Shown here: piece after piece, positions 47,089 through 56,050 of the stretch
How positions within the stretch are numbered: position 1 is the first letter of the stretch
Layout: each line of letters starts with the position of its first letter
NCBI RefSeq assembly: GCF_012530535.1
Contig: NZ_CP051299.1
Span: 2,232,001 to 2,296,000 of the forward strand
Length of the DNA: 64,000 nucleotides
Source of the DNA: Microcella flavibacter
GTDB taxonomy: Bacteria > Actinomycetota > Actinomycetes > Actinomycetales > Microbacteriaceae
Reading direction: 5' to 3'
Notes under the pieces: generated by a model
Databases searched by the model: none
Seen by the model: only the letters and a program-made list of their open reading frames with translations
What the model was told of the DNA's origin: nothing
Made by a program: the position numbers and the translations under genes

Positions 47089-47775
47089 TCACCTCTCGAG
47101 CGCTGTCACGATGGCCGAACGCAGGTCTCCGAGCTCGCGGATCTCGATCGGGCGGTTGTCGACGAAGAAGGTCGGGGTCGAGGCGACGCCGATCTGCGTG
47201 CCCGACTCGAGATCGGCGGTGACGCGCTCCAGGGTCTCCGGTGCCGCGACCGCGGCATCGTACGCCGCGAGATCGAGTCCGAGCTGGCTGGCGTAACCCC
47301 GGAACAGCTCCGCCTTCGAATCCTGCGACTCGCCCCACTCCGACTGCGTCTCGTACATGAGGTCGTACATCGCCTCGAGCTCGCCCTGCTGCGCGGCCGC
47401 CTCGACGGCGAGCGCCGCGGTCATGGAGTTCACATGCCCGGGGATGGGGAAGTAGCGGAAGGCGAAGGTGACCTCGCCCTCGAACTCCTCGCGCAGCTCT
47501 TCGACGACGGGGTAGAACGCCCCGCAGGCCTCGCACTCGAAGTCGAGGAACTCGACGACGACGACGGCGCCCTCCCCCGCGTCGTCGAGGATGCGCGTAT
47601 CGGGCTGGAGCATCGACACCGGCGCCGGTATGGCGGCGCCGGGGTCGGAGTCCGGGTCGGCTACGGGGCCGCTGGACGGCGCCTGAACGATGCCGAGGAT
47701 GACGAACGCGGCGATGAGCAGGATGATCGCGCCGGAGAGCGCGACCGAGACTTTGGCGGTGGTGCTGGTGGTCAC
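47089..47775 (-). CDS. DsbA-like thiol:disulfide oxidoreductase, membrane-anchored
   Basis: A 228-residue protein with one N-terminal membrane anchor (about 10-31, ending LGIVQAP). A thioredoxin-fold domain follows with the CxxC pair Cys81/Cys84 in FLDFECEACGAFYPV and a cis-Pro in STPTFFVDNRPIEI near 205. The helical insert (about 115-185) is DsbA-like. It would oxidise or reduce exported proteins. The divergent VKOR gene less than 1 kb away is the expected partner for reoxidation. A GAAAGG ribosome binding site precedes the GTG start. Confidence 0.92.
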   Translation of the reverse strand: MTTSTTAKVSVALSGAIILLIAAFVILGIVQAPSSGPVADPDSDPGAAIPAPVSMLQPDTRILDDAGEGAVVVVEFLDFECEACGAFYPVVEELREEFEGEVTFAFRYFPIPGHVNSMTAALAVEAAAQQGELEAMYDLMYETQSEWGESQDSKAELFRGYASQLGLDLAAYDAAVAAPETLERVTADLESGTQIGVASTPTFFVDNRPIEIRELGDLRSAIVTALER

Positions 47776-47889
47776 GAAGGATACCTTTCGACGAGCGCAG
47801 AGCGCGCAAACAGGAGGGGCGCAGACAAGGGTCCGCGCGGTGACGTGCCCGGCTCCGATCGCGCAGGGCGCGGACCGGGGGGGCGACTC

Positions 47890-48381
47890 CTACGTGCGGA
47901 TGATGCAGAGCGCCGTCCGGTCAGGCCGGTCGGCGTCGATCCAGGCCTGCCGGACGAGGGCGACGAGGGCCCAGCATCCCATCGCGATGCGGCGCAGCCC
48001 TCCGGCGGGGCCGGACCGTAGCGCGGGCCCGAGGAGGACGAGCAGGGCGAGGATCGAGCAGATGAGCAGCACGAGCTCCTGGGCGGCCCCGAGGCCCGAT
48101 TCGGTGGCGATGTCGGGCACAGTCGGGTCGGGGGATGCTGTGGTGGCGGCAGCCGGAACGATGAGCGGGCTCTCCGCGGCGACGGCGGCGGCGTGCTCGT
48201 TCGCCCCGGCGGCCTCGACGTGATCGGCTGTGAGCGCGCCGACGACCACGAGGGCGACTGCGAGGACGATGAGGACGATGCGCCGCAGTACCCTTCCGCC
48301 GCTGCCGAGCTCAGCGGTGCCGCGCCCGACTGCGGGCACCGTCGCGGCCTGCGCATCGAGAGGGACGTCCACGGGTGTCAT
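47890..48381 (-). CDS. Hypothetical membrane protein, two transmembrane segments
   Basis: A 163-residue protein with hydrophobic segments at about 35-52 (IVLIVLAVALVVVGAL) and 105-122 (LVLLICSILALLVLLGPAL). Between them lies an exported loop rich in Ala and Pro. A C-terminal Cys-containing cytoplasmic stretch (MGCWALVALVRQAWIDADRP) ends the chain. No family is recognised. It is first of the minus-strand set with the DsbA-like and CtaG-like genes and is divergent from VKOR, with 64 bases between the starts. Confidence 0.7.
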   Translation of the reverse strand: MTPVDVPLDAQAATVPAVGRGTAELGSGGRVLRRIVLIVLAVALVVVGALTADHVEAAGANEHAAAVAAESPLIVPAAATTASPDPTVPDIATESGLGAAQELVLLICSILALLVLLGPALRSGPAGGLRRIAMGCWALVALVRQAWIDADRPDRTALCIIRT

Positions 48382-48445
48382 GTTACGCCGGGCCGTGTCA
48401 GCATAGGCTGGGAAGGCATGTCTGCACACTGAGGAGAGGTTCGAG

Positions 48446-49072
48446 ATGACGACGGTCGATACAGCGACCCTCACTGAGCGTGATGACCGGACCGCTGCCC
48501 GCTCGTCGATCGCATTCGCGATCGTACTGATCGTGGGCGGAGCGATCGGCTGGCTCGCGTCCACCGGGCTCCTCATCGAGAGGGTCCGCGCGCTGCAGAA
48601 CCCCGAGACTCCCCTCTCGTGCGACCTGAGCCCTTTCGTCTCCTGCGGCGCCCTGTTCGACCGCTGGCAGGCCTCGCTGCTCGGGTTCCCCAATCCGGTG
48701 ATCGGGGTGGCCGGCTTCGTCGTTCCGATCGTGGTCGGCCTCGGGATGCTCGCGAGCGCCCGCTTCGCCTCCTGGTTCTGGCGGCTCGTCGTCATGGGGC
48801 TCTTCGGCGCCTGGGTCTTCGTCACCTGGCTGTTCGTGCAGAGCGCCTTCGTCATCGGCGTGCTCTGCCCGTACTGCCTGGTGGTCTGGGCGGCGACGAT
48901 CCCCCTGTGGTGGACGGCGATCGTGCGCACGATGGCGGACGGGGATCTGGGTCGCCGCGCGGTCGCGCCGGGCCGAGCGCTCACCCCGTTCATCGTCGTG
49001 CTCGTGCTCGCGAACTACGCGGTCATCATCGGGGCGATCGTGCTGCGGTTCCCGTACCTGCTGGCCGGGTGA
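48446..49072 (+). CDS. Vitamin K epoxide reductase (VKOR)-family disulfide oxidase
   Basis: The 208-residue membrane protein has five hydrophobic segments. The loop cysteines Cys59 and Cys67 (SCDLSPFVSCG) and the quinone-site CxxC Cys141/Cys144 (GVLCPYCLVVW) are all present. Bacterial VKOR passes electrons from DsbA-type proteins to quinone. Here it is divergent from a cluster that includes a DsbA-like gene, giving a complete oxidative folding pathway. GAGGAGAGG is a strong ribosome binding site 7 bases before the ATG. Confidence 0.94.
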   Translation: MTTVDTATLTERDDRTAARSSIAFAIVLIVGGAIGWLASTGLLIERVRALQNPETPLSCDLSPFVSCGALFDRWQASLLGFPNPVIGVAGFVVPIVVGLGMLASARFASWFWRLVVMGLFGAWVFVTWLFVQSAFVIGVLCPYCLVVWAATIPLWWTAIVRTMADGDLGRRAVAPGRALTPFIVVLVLANYAVIIGAIVLRFPYLLAG

Positions 49073-49154
49073 GGCGGGCCGGTCGGGCCGGGCCGGGTGG
49101 GCCCCGGGCAGGGCAGCCCAGGCGGGCCGGTCGCACCGTCGCGCGTCCGCCGGG

Positions 49155-51020
49155 TCACCCCGCCTGCACCCCGTGCAGCTGCGCGTACCGGCCGCCGCGG
49201 GCGAGCAGCTCGTCGTGCGGGCCGACCTCGACGATGCGCCCGTGCTCGAGCACGACGATGCGATCGGCCGAGCGGATCGTCGACAGCCGGTGCGCGACCA
49301 CGAGCGTCGTGCGGCCGGCCATGAGGCGGTCGAGGGCCTGCGCGATGACGGCCTCGCTGCCCGAGTCGAGGGCGCTCGTCGCCTCATCGAGCAGCAGGAT
49401 GCTCGGGTCGCGCACGAGGGCCCGCGCGATCGACAGGCGCTGGCGCTGGCCGCCCGACAGTCGCGCGCCGCGCTCGCCGACGACCGTGTGCCAGCCCTCG
49501 GGCAGCGCCGTCACGATCTCGAGCGCGTTCGCGTCGCGCAGCGCCTGCTCGAGCCGGGCATCCTCGACCTCGCCGAGGCCGTAGGCGATGTTCTCGCGGA
49601 TGGTGCCCTCGAACAGCACCGACTCCTGCGGCACGACCGAGACGCGGCGGCGCACGCTGCGCAGATCGAGGGTCTCCATGTCGACGCCGTCGAGCAGCAC
49701 CCGCCCCCGCGTCGGACGCACGAAGCCCAGCACGAGGTTCAGCATCGTCGACTTGCCCGAGCCGGAGGAGCCGACGAACGCGATCGTCTCGCCGGGCTCG
49801 ATCGCGAGATCGATGCCGTCGAGGGCGGGGCGGGCGGCGGGGGCGGGCTCCGGCGGCGGGGCCGCGGTGGGGGCGGCCTCGGGATGCCCGGCTCGGGCCG
49901 CGCCGGCGCCGCCGGCGCGATCCCCGTAGGCGAAGGTCACCCCCTGCAGCTCGATGCGGCCGCGCACCACGCCGACCGCGGTCTTGCCCTCGTTGCGCTC
50001 GAGGTCGGGATCCTGCAGCACCTCGGCGATCGACCGCACCGACTCGGTGCCGCGCGCGACGATCGGCAGCAGCATGAGCAGCCCCGTCGCGCTCGTCGTG
50101 AGCAGGGCGAAGTACGAGCTCAGCAGCACGACCTCGCCGGCCGAGATCGGCAGGAACCCGGTGAGCGAGAACCAGGCGGCGAGGATGAGGCAGCCGACGC
50201 CGAGCAGCTGCAGGCTCACCCACGAGACCGAGGCGAAGCGGCCGTTGAGCAGGTCGAGGGCGAAGCCGGCGGTGCGCACGCCCTCGGCGCCGTCGGCGAC
50301 GCGCTGCCGGGCCGTGTGCTCGAGCCCGTGCGCGCGGGTGATGGGCATGAGCGCGGCCATCTCGCCGACGCGGGCGGAGAAGTGCTCGACCTCGCGCCGG
50401 AACGCCTCGTTGCGGGTGAGGCTGCGCCGCTGCAGCAGCGCGCGCAGGGCGACGGCGAGCGGGATGGCGAGGGCGTAGACCGGCAGGAACTGCGGCACCG
50501 CGATCGCCGTCATCGTCACGGCGCCGAGCAGCACCATCGTCGCCGACAGCAGCGGATGCGCGGTCTGCTGCAGCATGACCTCGATGTTCTCGACGTCGCG
50601 CACGACCTTCGTCTGCACGACCGCGGAGTTCGCGCGGGTGTGGAAGCCGATCGAGAGCTCCTGCAGGCGGGCCGCGATCGCGTTGCGCAGGTCGGCGCCC
50701 GTGCGCCGCACGACCCCCATGAAGAAGCGCGTGTAGAGCACGTGGCCGGGGTAGTTCTGCAGCAGCGCGACGACGGCGATGCCGCCCCAGAGCGCGAGCT
50801 CGATCGGCGGGCGCTGGTCGACGACGATGTCGATGACCTGCGCGGTGATGACGGGCAGCAGCCAGAGCGGGGTGTCCTTGACGGCGAAGAACAGCAGCGC
50901 GAGCAGCACCCGGCGGCGGTGCAGGCCGAGCAGGCGCAGCACCGAGCGGGCGGGGTGCCGGCCGTCGACGGCGTGCCGCACGGCATCGGCGGTGTCGGCG
51001 GAAAGCGCTTCCCGAGTCAT
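49155..51020 (-). CDS. ABC exporter, fused membrane and ATPase domains
   Basis: The 621-residue half-transporter has six hydrophobic segments (about 30-310) and a C-terminal ATPase domain. Walker A is GSSGSGKST (near 430), the signature is LSGGQRQR, and Walker B is ILLLDEATSALDSG, with a final HRLSTI switch. A Gly/Ala/Pro-rich insertion (about 377-405) lies between beta strands at the start of the ATPase domain. The family exports lipids, peptides or drugs; the substrate is unknown. A LacI-like palindrome lies inside codons 3-7. Confidence 0.95.
   Translation of the reverse strand: MTREALSADTADAVRHAVDGRHPARSVLRLLGLHRRRVLLALLFFAVKDTPLWLLPVITAQVIDIVVDQRPPIELALWGGIAVVALLQNYPGHVLYTRFFMGVVRRTGADLRNAIAARLQELSIGFHTRANSAVVQTKVVRDVENIEVMLQQTAHPLLSATMVLLGAVTMTAIAVPQFLPVYALAIPLAVALRALLQRRSLTRNEAFRREVEHFSARVGEMAALMPITRAHGLEHTARQRVADGAEGVRTAGFALDLLNGRFASVSWVSLQLLGVGCLILAAWFSLTGFLPISAGEVVLLSSYFALLTTSATGLLMLLPIVARGTESVRSIAEVLQDPDLERNEGKTAVGVVRGRIELQGVTFAYGDRAGGAGAARAGHPEAAPTAAPPPEPAPAARPALDGIDLAIEPGETIAFVGSSGSGKSTMLNLVLGFVRPTRGRVLLDGVDMETLDLRSVRRRVSVVPQESVLFEGTIRENIAYGLGEVEDARLEQALRDANALEIVTALPEGWHTVVGERGARLSGGQRQRLSIARALVRDPSILLLDEATSALDSGSEAVIAQALDRLMAGRTTLVVAHRLSTIRSADRIVVLEHGRIVEVGPHDELLARGGRYAQLHGVQAG
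51000..51013. promoter_or_regulatory. LacI-like palindrome inside the start of the ABC exporter gene
   Basis: GGAAAGCGCTTCCC has a perfect AAGCGCTT core and the local LacI-site pattern, at codons 3-7 of the exporter. Position inside the coding sequence is compatible with roadblock repression, but a chance match is possible. Confidence 0.35.
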
Positions 51021-51079
51021 GGGTCCATCATGCCGGGTCGCCGGTCGCGCCGCGACCGCACCTGCGGTGCTCCGCCCCG

Positions 51080-52384
51080 CTACACGCCCCAGTGCTGCAG
51101 CAGCGGGCCGCGCAGCGCGCCGCGCGCATCCCACTCGGCGCGCAGCGCGCGGAACGACTCCCAGCGCGGGTAGCGCGCGGCCACGGCCGCCGGATCCATC
51201 GTGAAGACCTTGCCCCAGTGCGGTCGGGCGCCGAAGGGCGCGAGCACCGACTCGATGCCGGGCAGCGCCGCACGCACGGCGGGCTCGTCGGGCATCCAGG
51301 TGAAATGGATGCCGATGACGTCGCCGCCGAACGCCCCGCTCAGCCACAGCTCGTCGCCGCGGATGCTGCGCACCTCGCTCACCTGCAGCAGCCCCTCGAT
51401 GGCCGGCCCGTGGGCGCGCATCGCGCTGAGCGCGGCCACCGCGTGCTCGCGCGGCACGAAGTACTCGCTCTGCAGCTCGTCGCCGTTCGAGGGCGTGAAC
51501 TCAGGCCTGAAGTGCGGCAGCCGCTCGAACCAGGGCCCCGGCTCACCGCTCTGGTCGGTGCAGTTGGGGGCGGGCTGACCCCTGAGGGGATGCTCCGCCG
51601 CCCCCGCGCGCACGGCCCTGTCGAGCGGCCCGGGCGCCCCGCTCGCCTCGGGCGTCACGCGCGACTTGCGCCACACCTGGTCGATGAGGTCGGATCGGCT
51701 CCAGTTCGTGAACAGGCTCACGCTCGTCGCCGACCCCATCACGGCGTCGAGATCGGCGAGCGCGGCATCCCACGGCAGGTCGAGGTCGACGACCTGGGTC
51801 ATGGCGTAGCTCGGCTCGACCGCGAGCTCGACGCGGACGACGACGCCGAGGGCGCCGAGCGAGACGACGGCGCCGTCGAACCCCTCGTCTCCGCGACGGA
51901 TGGTCGCGACCGAGCCGTCGGAGCGCACGAGCTCGAGCCCGACGACCGCGGTCGCGAGCGAGCCCGCGGCGTCGCCCGAGCCGTGGGTGCCGGTGGCGAT
52001 CGCGCCGGCGATGGAGATGTGCGGCAGCGAGGCCATCGCGCCGAGCGCCCAGCCCTGCGCGTCGAGCGCGCTCGCGACCTCGGCGTAGCGCATCCCGGCG
52101 GGCACCGAGGCGACGCCCGAGCGGCCGTCGGCAGTGGGCGCGACGGTCACCGCGCCGGGCAGCCGCGCCACCGACACGAGCAGCCCGGACGTGTCGGCGA
52201 TGCGCGTGAACGAGTGCCGCGAGCCGAGCGCGCTCACCTGCGGCGCCTCGGCGACGAGCTGCTGCAGCTCACCAATGCTCGTCGGTTCGGCGAAGCGGGA
52301 TGCGGCGTAGGCGAGGTTGCGCGCCCAGTTCAGCCCGGCGGGGCCGGGGGACGCCGTGGTGGGGGTCTGCGCGGTCGTGGTCAC
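51080..52384 (-). CDS. FAD-dependent alditol oxidase-type protein (AldO/xylitol oxidase, D-arabinono-lactone oxidase family)
   Basis: The 434-residue flavoprotein closely follows Streptomyces AldO. LGSRHSF carries His57, the expected covalent FAD attachment site. MASLPHISIAGAIATGTHGSG is the FAD-binding segment near 117 (split motif). CTDQSGEPGPWFERLPHFRPEFTPS (two parts, near 282) and ARPHWGKVF near 388 are AldO substrate-domain motifs. Such enzymes oxidise sugar alcohols to aldoses with oxygen, giving hydrogen peroxide. It is 60 bases downstream of no obvious partner gene and stands alone between the exporter and a structured intergenic region. Confidence 0.93.
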   Translation of the reverse strand: MTTTAQTPTTASPGPAGLNWARNLAYAASRFAEPTSIGELQQLVAEAPQVSALGSRHSFTRIADTSGLLVSVARLPGAVTVAPTADGRSGVASVPAGMRYAEVASALDAQGWALGAMASLPHISIAGAIATGTHGSGDAAGSLATAVVGLELVRSDGSVATIRRGDEGFDGAVVSLGALGVVVRVELAVEPSYAMTQVVDLDLPWDAALADLDAVMGSATSVSLFTNWSRSDLIDQVWRKSRVTPEASGAPGPLDRAVRAGAAEHPLRGQPAPNCTDQSGEPGPWFERLPHFRPEFTPSNGDELQSEYFVPREHAVAALSAMRAHGPAIEGLLQVSEVRSIRGDELWLSGAFGGDVIGIHFTWMPDEPAVRAALPGIESVLAPFGARPHWGKVFTMDPAAVAARYPRWESFRALRAEWDARGALRGPLLQHWGV

Positions 52385-52489
52385 CTGCTCGACCCTACGC
52401 CGCGGGCCCCGGAGCCCGCCGACCGCGAGCGGCCTGCCGCCGCCCGCGGCCGGCGCTCAGGCTGCCCGCCCGTGCCGGGCTGCGCCCGA

Positions 52490-52568
52490 GCCGCCGTCGA
52501 GTTGCGCCGTTTCGCTCGAGTTGAGGGTTCCGAACGCGCAACTCGGCGGGAACCGTCAACTCGGCGGC
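52490..52568. repeat. 79-bp nested palindrome built on GAGTTG/CAACTC
   Basis: The outer ends GCCGCCGTCGAGTTG and CAACTCGGCGGC are imperfect complements. GAGTTGCGC (52499-52507) is a perfect complement of GCGCAACTC (52536-52544), and GAGTTGAGGGTTCC pairs imperfectly with GGAACCGTCAACTC. It lies between two minus-strand genes and resembles the other intergenic palindromes in scale but not in sequence. Confidence 0.6.
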
Positions 52569-52604
52569 ACCCGGCGCTCAGGCCCGGCGCTCAGGCCGCC
52601 CGGC

Positions 52605-53891
52605 TCAGACCGCCGCCGGCGTCCGCTCCTCGAACCCCCACGGCTGCCCGTACCCGCCGTCGGCCTCGGGCCGCGCCATGAGGTCGAGGAACGCCCGGGC
52701 GTCGAACGCCTCCGGCCCGAGCACGCCCGCGCCGCTCCAGGCGCCGGTGGCGAGCAGTTCGAGCGCGATGACGGGGTTGAGCGCGGTCTGCCAGACGACG
52801 CACTGGGCCTCGTACTCGGCCATCGTCCACTCGTTGTCGGCCACGTGGTACAGGTACACCTCGCGGGGCGCGCCGTCGACGCCGGTGCCGGTCACCCAGA
52901 GTCCGGCGCAGGTCTTGCCGGTCATCCGGGGCCCCAGCGTGGCCGGGTCGGGCAGGCCCGCCGCCACGACGTCGCGCGGGCTGACCTCGACGGGGCCGTT
53001 CGCCGAGCGCACGCGCACGGGGGCGGTGCGGTCGAGGCCGAGCTGGTTCAGGGTCTTGAGGATGCCGATGAACTCGTCGCCGAGGCCGTACTTGAAGGTC
53101 ACGCGCTTGGCGTCGACCCAGCGCGGCATGAGCAGCACCTCCTCGTGCTCGACGTTGACGCACTCCACGGGGCCGATGCCCTCGGGGAACTCGAAGACCT
53201 CGGGCTCGCTGAACGGCGCGGTCGTGAACCAGCCGCGGTCCTTCTCCCACACGACGGGCGGGTTGAGGCACTCCTCGATGGTCGTCCAGATGCTGAAGGA
53301 GGGGGCGAAGATCTCGTTGCCCTCGTCGTCGCGCACGACGAGGTTGGCGCCGTCGCGGGTGCCGAGCTCGTCGATCTCGCTGAAGAGGTGGTCGGCGGCG
53401 TAACGGGCGAAGACGTCGCTGAGCCCGGGCTCGACGCCCATGCCGACGAGGGCGAGGCGGCCGGCGGCCTCCCACTCGGCGGCCGCGGCGAACTGCTCGT
53501 CGCCGAGCTTGACGCCCGTGAGCGCGTGCGGCTCGGTCGGGTGCGGCTGCGACAGGCTCATCGCCATGTCGAGGTAGTCGGCGCCGGCGGCGAGCGCCCC
53601 GGCGAAGATCGTCGGCACGAACTTGGGCTCGACGGCGTTCATGACGTGGGTGGCGCCGTGCTCGCGGGCGACGCGCTCGACCGCGGCGGCGTCGCTCGCG
53701 TCGATCTGCGCGGCGACGAAGCGGCCGCCCTGGTCGCCGTGGCGCTCGGTGATCCAGGCGACCGAGCGCTCGGCCCGGCCGAGGTCGTAGTCGCTGACGA
53801 TCATGGTCTCGAAGAACGAGCGGCGGGCGGCGATCTTGGCGATCGCGTCGCCCACGCCCCCGGCGCCGACAAGCAGGATTCTCATGGCCAT
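52605..53891 (-). CDS. Saccharopine dehydrogenase-family protein
   Basis: A 428-residue protein with N-terminal Rossmann motif ILLVGAGGVGDAIAKIAARR (about 4-23) and HVMNAVEPKFVPTIFAGALA near 84. A saccharopine dehydrogenase C-terminal domain follows, with GMGVEPGLSDVFARYAADHL near 152. It is of the type annotated as saccharopine or carboxynorspermidine dehydrogenase; the bacterial substrate is usually unknown. Both ATGs at 53891 and 53885 lack a ribosome binding site. A palindrome lies right at the start, so the message may be leaderless and repressed there. Confidence 0.9.
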   Translation of the reverse strand: MAMRILLVGAGGVGDAIAKIAARRSFFETMIVSDYDLGRAERSVAWITERHGDQGGRFVAAQIDASDAAAVERVAREHGATHVMNAVEPKFVPTIFAGALAAGADYLDMAMSLSQPHPTEPHALTGVKLGDEQFAAAAEWEAAGRLALVGMGVEPGLSDVFARYAADHLFSEIDELGTRDGANLVVRDDEGNEIFAPSFSIWTTIEECLNPPVVWEKDRGWFTTAPFSEPEVFEFPEGIGPVECVNVEHEEVLLMPRWVDAKRVTFKYGLGDEFIGILKTLNQLGLDRTAPVRVRSANGPVEVSPRDVVAAGLPDPATLGPRMTGKTCAGLWVTGTGVDGAPREVYLYHVADNEWTMAEYEAQCVVWQTALNPVIALELLATGAWSGAGVLGPEAFDARAFLDLMARPEADGGYGQPWGFEERTPAAV

Positions 53892-53895
53892 GATG

Positions 53896-53911
53896 TTATC
53901 CAACTGGACAA
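53896..53911. promoter_or_regulatory. Palindrome at the start of the saccharopine dehydrogenase-like gene
   Basis: TTATCCAACTGGACAA is a 16-bp near-palindrome (7-base arms, one mismatch) 5 bases from the ATG. It is AT-richer than its surroundings. On the coding strand GGATAAC could be part of a -10 region. Confidence 0.5.
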
Positions 53912-53950
53912 CAAAGCGGAAGAGGCGAGGGGATGCTCCGCGCGAGCCCC

Positions 53951-54742
53951 TCAGCGCCCGGCGTCGTCCGCCCGCGCCTCCGGCGCCCCGCGCCCCGGCG
54001 CCGAGCGCTCCGGCGCCGAGCGCCCCGGCACCCCGCGCTCCGCCACCTCGCCGGCCACCGCATCCGGCACGGGTCCGCCGCCCGACTTCCTCGGCCTCGG
54101 CTCCTCCCCCAGCCTCACGGCGAAGGGGACGGCGACCATGACGGCGACGGCGATGCCGACGAGGGCGCCGCCGATGGTGTCGGTGATCCAGTGCGCCCCG
54201 AGGTAGGTGCGGGCCAGCGCCATCGCGACGATGTACACCGCGCCGAGCATCCACACCCACCACCGGCCCGGGCGCAGGCCGAAGATGACGACGAAGGTGA
54301 CCGCGAGCGTCGCCGCGTTCGCGACGTGGCCGGAGGGGAACGAGCCGAAGTCGGCCACGACCAGGATGTCCTCCGGGCGCGCGCGCCCGAACAGGTTCTT
54401 CAGCAGCTGCACGACCCCGGCGCTCAGCACCGCCGCGACCACCGAGTAGAGCGCGCCCCACGGCCGCCGCAGCACGAGCAGCAGCACCGCGAGCCCGACC
54501 GGCACCACGACGATGCCGACGATGTGCCCGCCGAACCAGTCGAGGAAGAGCGCGGGAACGTCGAGCCAGGGGGCGCGCTCCTCGAGCAGCTCGTCCATGA
54601 ACTCCTCGTCGAGCGCGGTCGGCGATTCGCGCAGCGCGACGAGCAGTCCGACGAGCACGGCGGCGGCGAGGCCGACGCCGCCCGTGATGAGCGGCCAGCG
54701 TCGGCGGATGCGGCGGCGTTCGGCGGGGGTCACGGTGGTCAT
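53951..54742 (-). CDS. PAP2-family membrane phosphatase
   Basis: A 263-residue protein with six hydrophobic segments. The phosphatase triad motifs are KNLFGRARP (near 114), PSGH (near 136) and RTYLGAHWITD (near 177), the last with the catalytic His and Asp. Family members dephosphorylate phosphatidic acid, undecaprenyl pyrophosphate or similar lipids. The C-terminal 45 residues are a Pro/Glu/Arg-rich cytoplasmic tail with repeated SAPERSAPGRGAPE units. Confidence 0.93.
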   Translation of the reverse strand: MTTVTPAERRRIRRRWPLITGGVGLAAAVLVGLLVALRESPTALDEEFMDELLEERAPWLDVPALFLDWFGGHIVGIVVVPVGLAVLLLVLRRPWGALYSVVAAVLSAGVVQLLKNLFGRARPEDILVVADFGSFPSGHVANAATLAVTFVVIFGLRPGRWWVWMLGAVYIVAMALARTYLGAHWITDTIGGALVGIAVAVMVAVPFAVRLGEEPRPRKSGGGPVPDAVAGEVAERGVPGRSAPERSAPGRGAPEARADDAGR

Positions 54743-54820
54743 GGGCGAACACTACCGAGCGCACCGGTGCCGGGCGGCACGGGCGTTCGGGGGATGCTCA
54801 GCGCGAGCATCCCGTCGCGA

Positions 54821-56050
54821 TCAGCGCGACAGCGCCGGAACGGTGCGCGGGCGCACCACGAACCACAGCGAGAGCACGGCGACCGCGGCGGCCACGGCCA
54901 TCGCCGCGCCCATCGGGGTCGCGCTGTCGATGCCGAAGACGCCGACGACGGGCGAGAGCAGTCCGGCGAGGCCGAAGTTCATGGCGCCGAGCAGCGAGGC
55001 GGCGGTGCCGGCCTCCTTGCCGTGGTTGACGAGCGCGAGCACCTGCACCATCGGGAACCCGAAGCCGCAGGCCGTGATGAAGAAGAACAGCGGCACGATC
55101 GTGCCCCACATGCCGGCGTCGAGCTGGTCGAGCACGACGATCGCGATGGCGCTCGTCAGCAGCACGGCCGTCGAGACGGAGAGGATCCACTGCGGGCCGA
55201 TGAACTTCGCCAGCCGCGAGCTCACCTGCACGCCGATGACGACGCCGATCGAGTTCGCCGCGAAGACGATGCCGTAGGCCTGGGCGTCGAGCCCGTAGAC
55301 GTCCTGGAAGAGAAACGACGAGGCCGAGAGGTAGGCGAAGAGCCCGGTGAAGGTGAATCCGCCGATGATGGCGACGCCGACGAAGATGCGGTCGCGGAAC
55401 AGCGCGCGGTACCGCTCGCCGAGGGTCGAGTGCCCCGGGTCGGCGCGGCGCGCGGGCGGCAGCGTCTCGACGATGAGCAGCCACGAGGCGACGACGACGA
55501 GCACGCCGTAGCAGGCGAGCACGCCGAACAGTCCTCGCCACGGCATGACGAGCAGCAGCTGCGAGCCGATGAGCGGCGCGAGCACGGGGGCGAGCCCGGT
55601 GACGAGCGCGAGGCGCGAGAGCATGCGCACGAGCGGGTAGCCGCCGAAGAGGTCGCGCACCATCGCCATGGCGACGACGCCGCCGGCCGCGGCCCCGGCG
55701 CCCTGCAGCACGCGGGCTGCGAGCAGCCAGCCGATGTCGGGGGCGAGCGCGACCGCGAGGCTCGCGGCCACGTGCACGGTCGTCGCGAGGATGAGGGGCA
55801 GCCTTCGGCCGATGCGGTCGCTCCACGGGCCGACGATCAGCTGCCCGAAGCCGAAGCCGATCATCGTGGCGGTGAGCGTCAGCTGCACGAGCGCGACGCT
55901 GACGCCGAGGTCGGCCTCGACCTGCGGGAAGGCCGGCAGGTACAGGTCGACGGTGAACGGCCCGAGCGCGGTGAGCGCCCCGAGCACGAGCACGTAGGTC
56001 ACGCGCTGGCGCCGGGTCAGGGAATCACCGGGGTGGACGACGGTCGACAC
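54821..56050 (-). CDS. Bcr/CflA-family multidrug efflux transporter (MFS, 12 segments)
   Basis: A 409-residue major-facilitator protein. Bcr/CflA motifs include LGALTALGPFTVDLYLPAFP (about 28-47), the loop motif GPWSDRIGRRLPLI (near 95), and QGAGAAAGGVVAMAMVRDLF (near 135). It resembles proton-driven drug or sulfathiazole/bicyclomycin exporters. The substrate is not determinable from sequence. The start is the ATG at 56050. Confidence 0.93.
   Translation of the reverse strand: MSTVVHPGDSLTRRQRVTYVLVLGALTALGPFTVDLYLPAFPQVEADLGVSVALVQLTLTATMIGFGFGQLIVGPWSDRIGRRLPLILATTVHVAASLAVALAPDIGWLLAARVLQGAGAAAGGVVAMAMVRDLFGGYPLVRMLSRLALVTGLAPVLAPLIGSQLLLVMPWRGLFGVLACYGVLVVVASWLLIVETLPPARRADPGHSTLGERYRALFRDRIFVGVAIIGGFTFTGLFAYLSASSFLFQDVYGLDAQAYGIVFAANSIGVVIGVQVSSRLAKFIGPQWILSVSTAVLLTSAIAIVVLDQLDAGMWGTIVPLFFFITACGFGFPMVQVLALVNHGKEAGTAASLLGAMNFGLAGLLSPVVGVFGIDSATPMGAAMAVAAAVAVLSLWFVVRPRTVPALSR

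Noticed and set aside
43682-49072. Integrative element boundaries around the metal/thiol block
   Set aside because: No integrase, relaxase, tRNA-end duplication or att-like direct repeat was found at either side, so only a suspicion of transfer is recorded.
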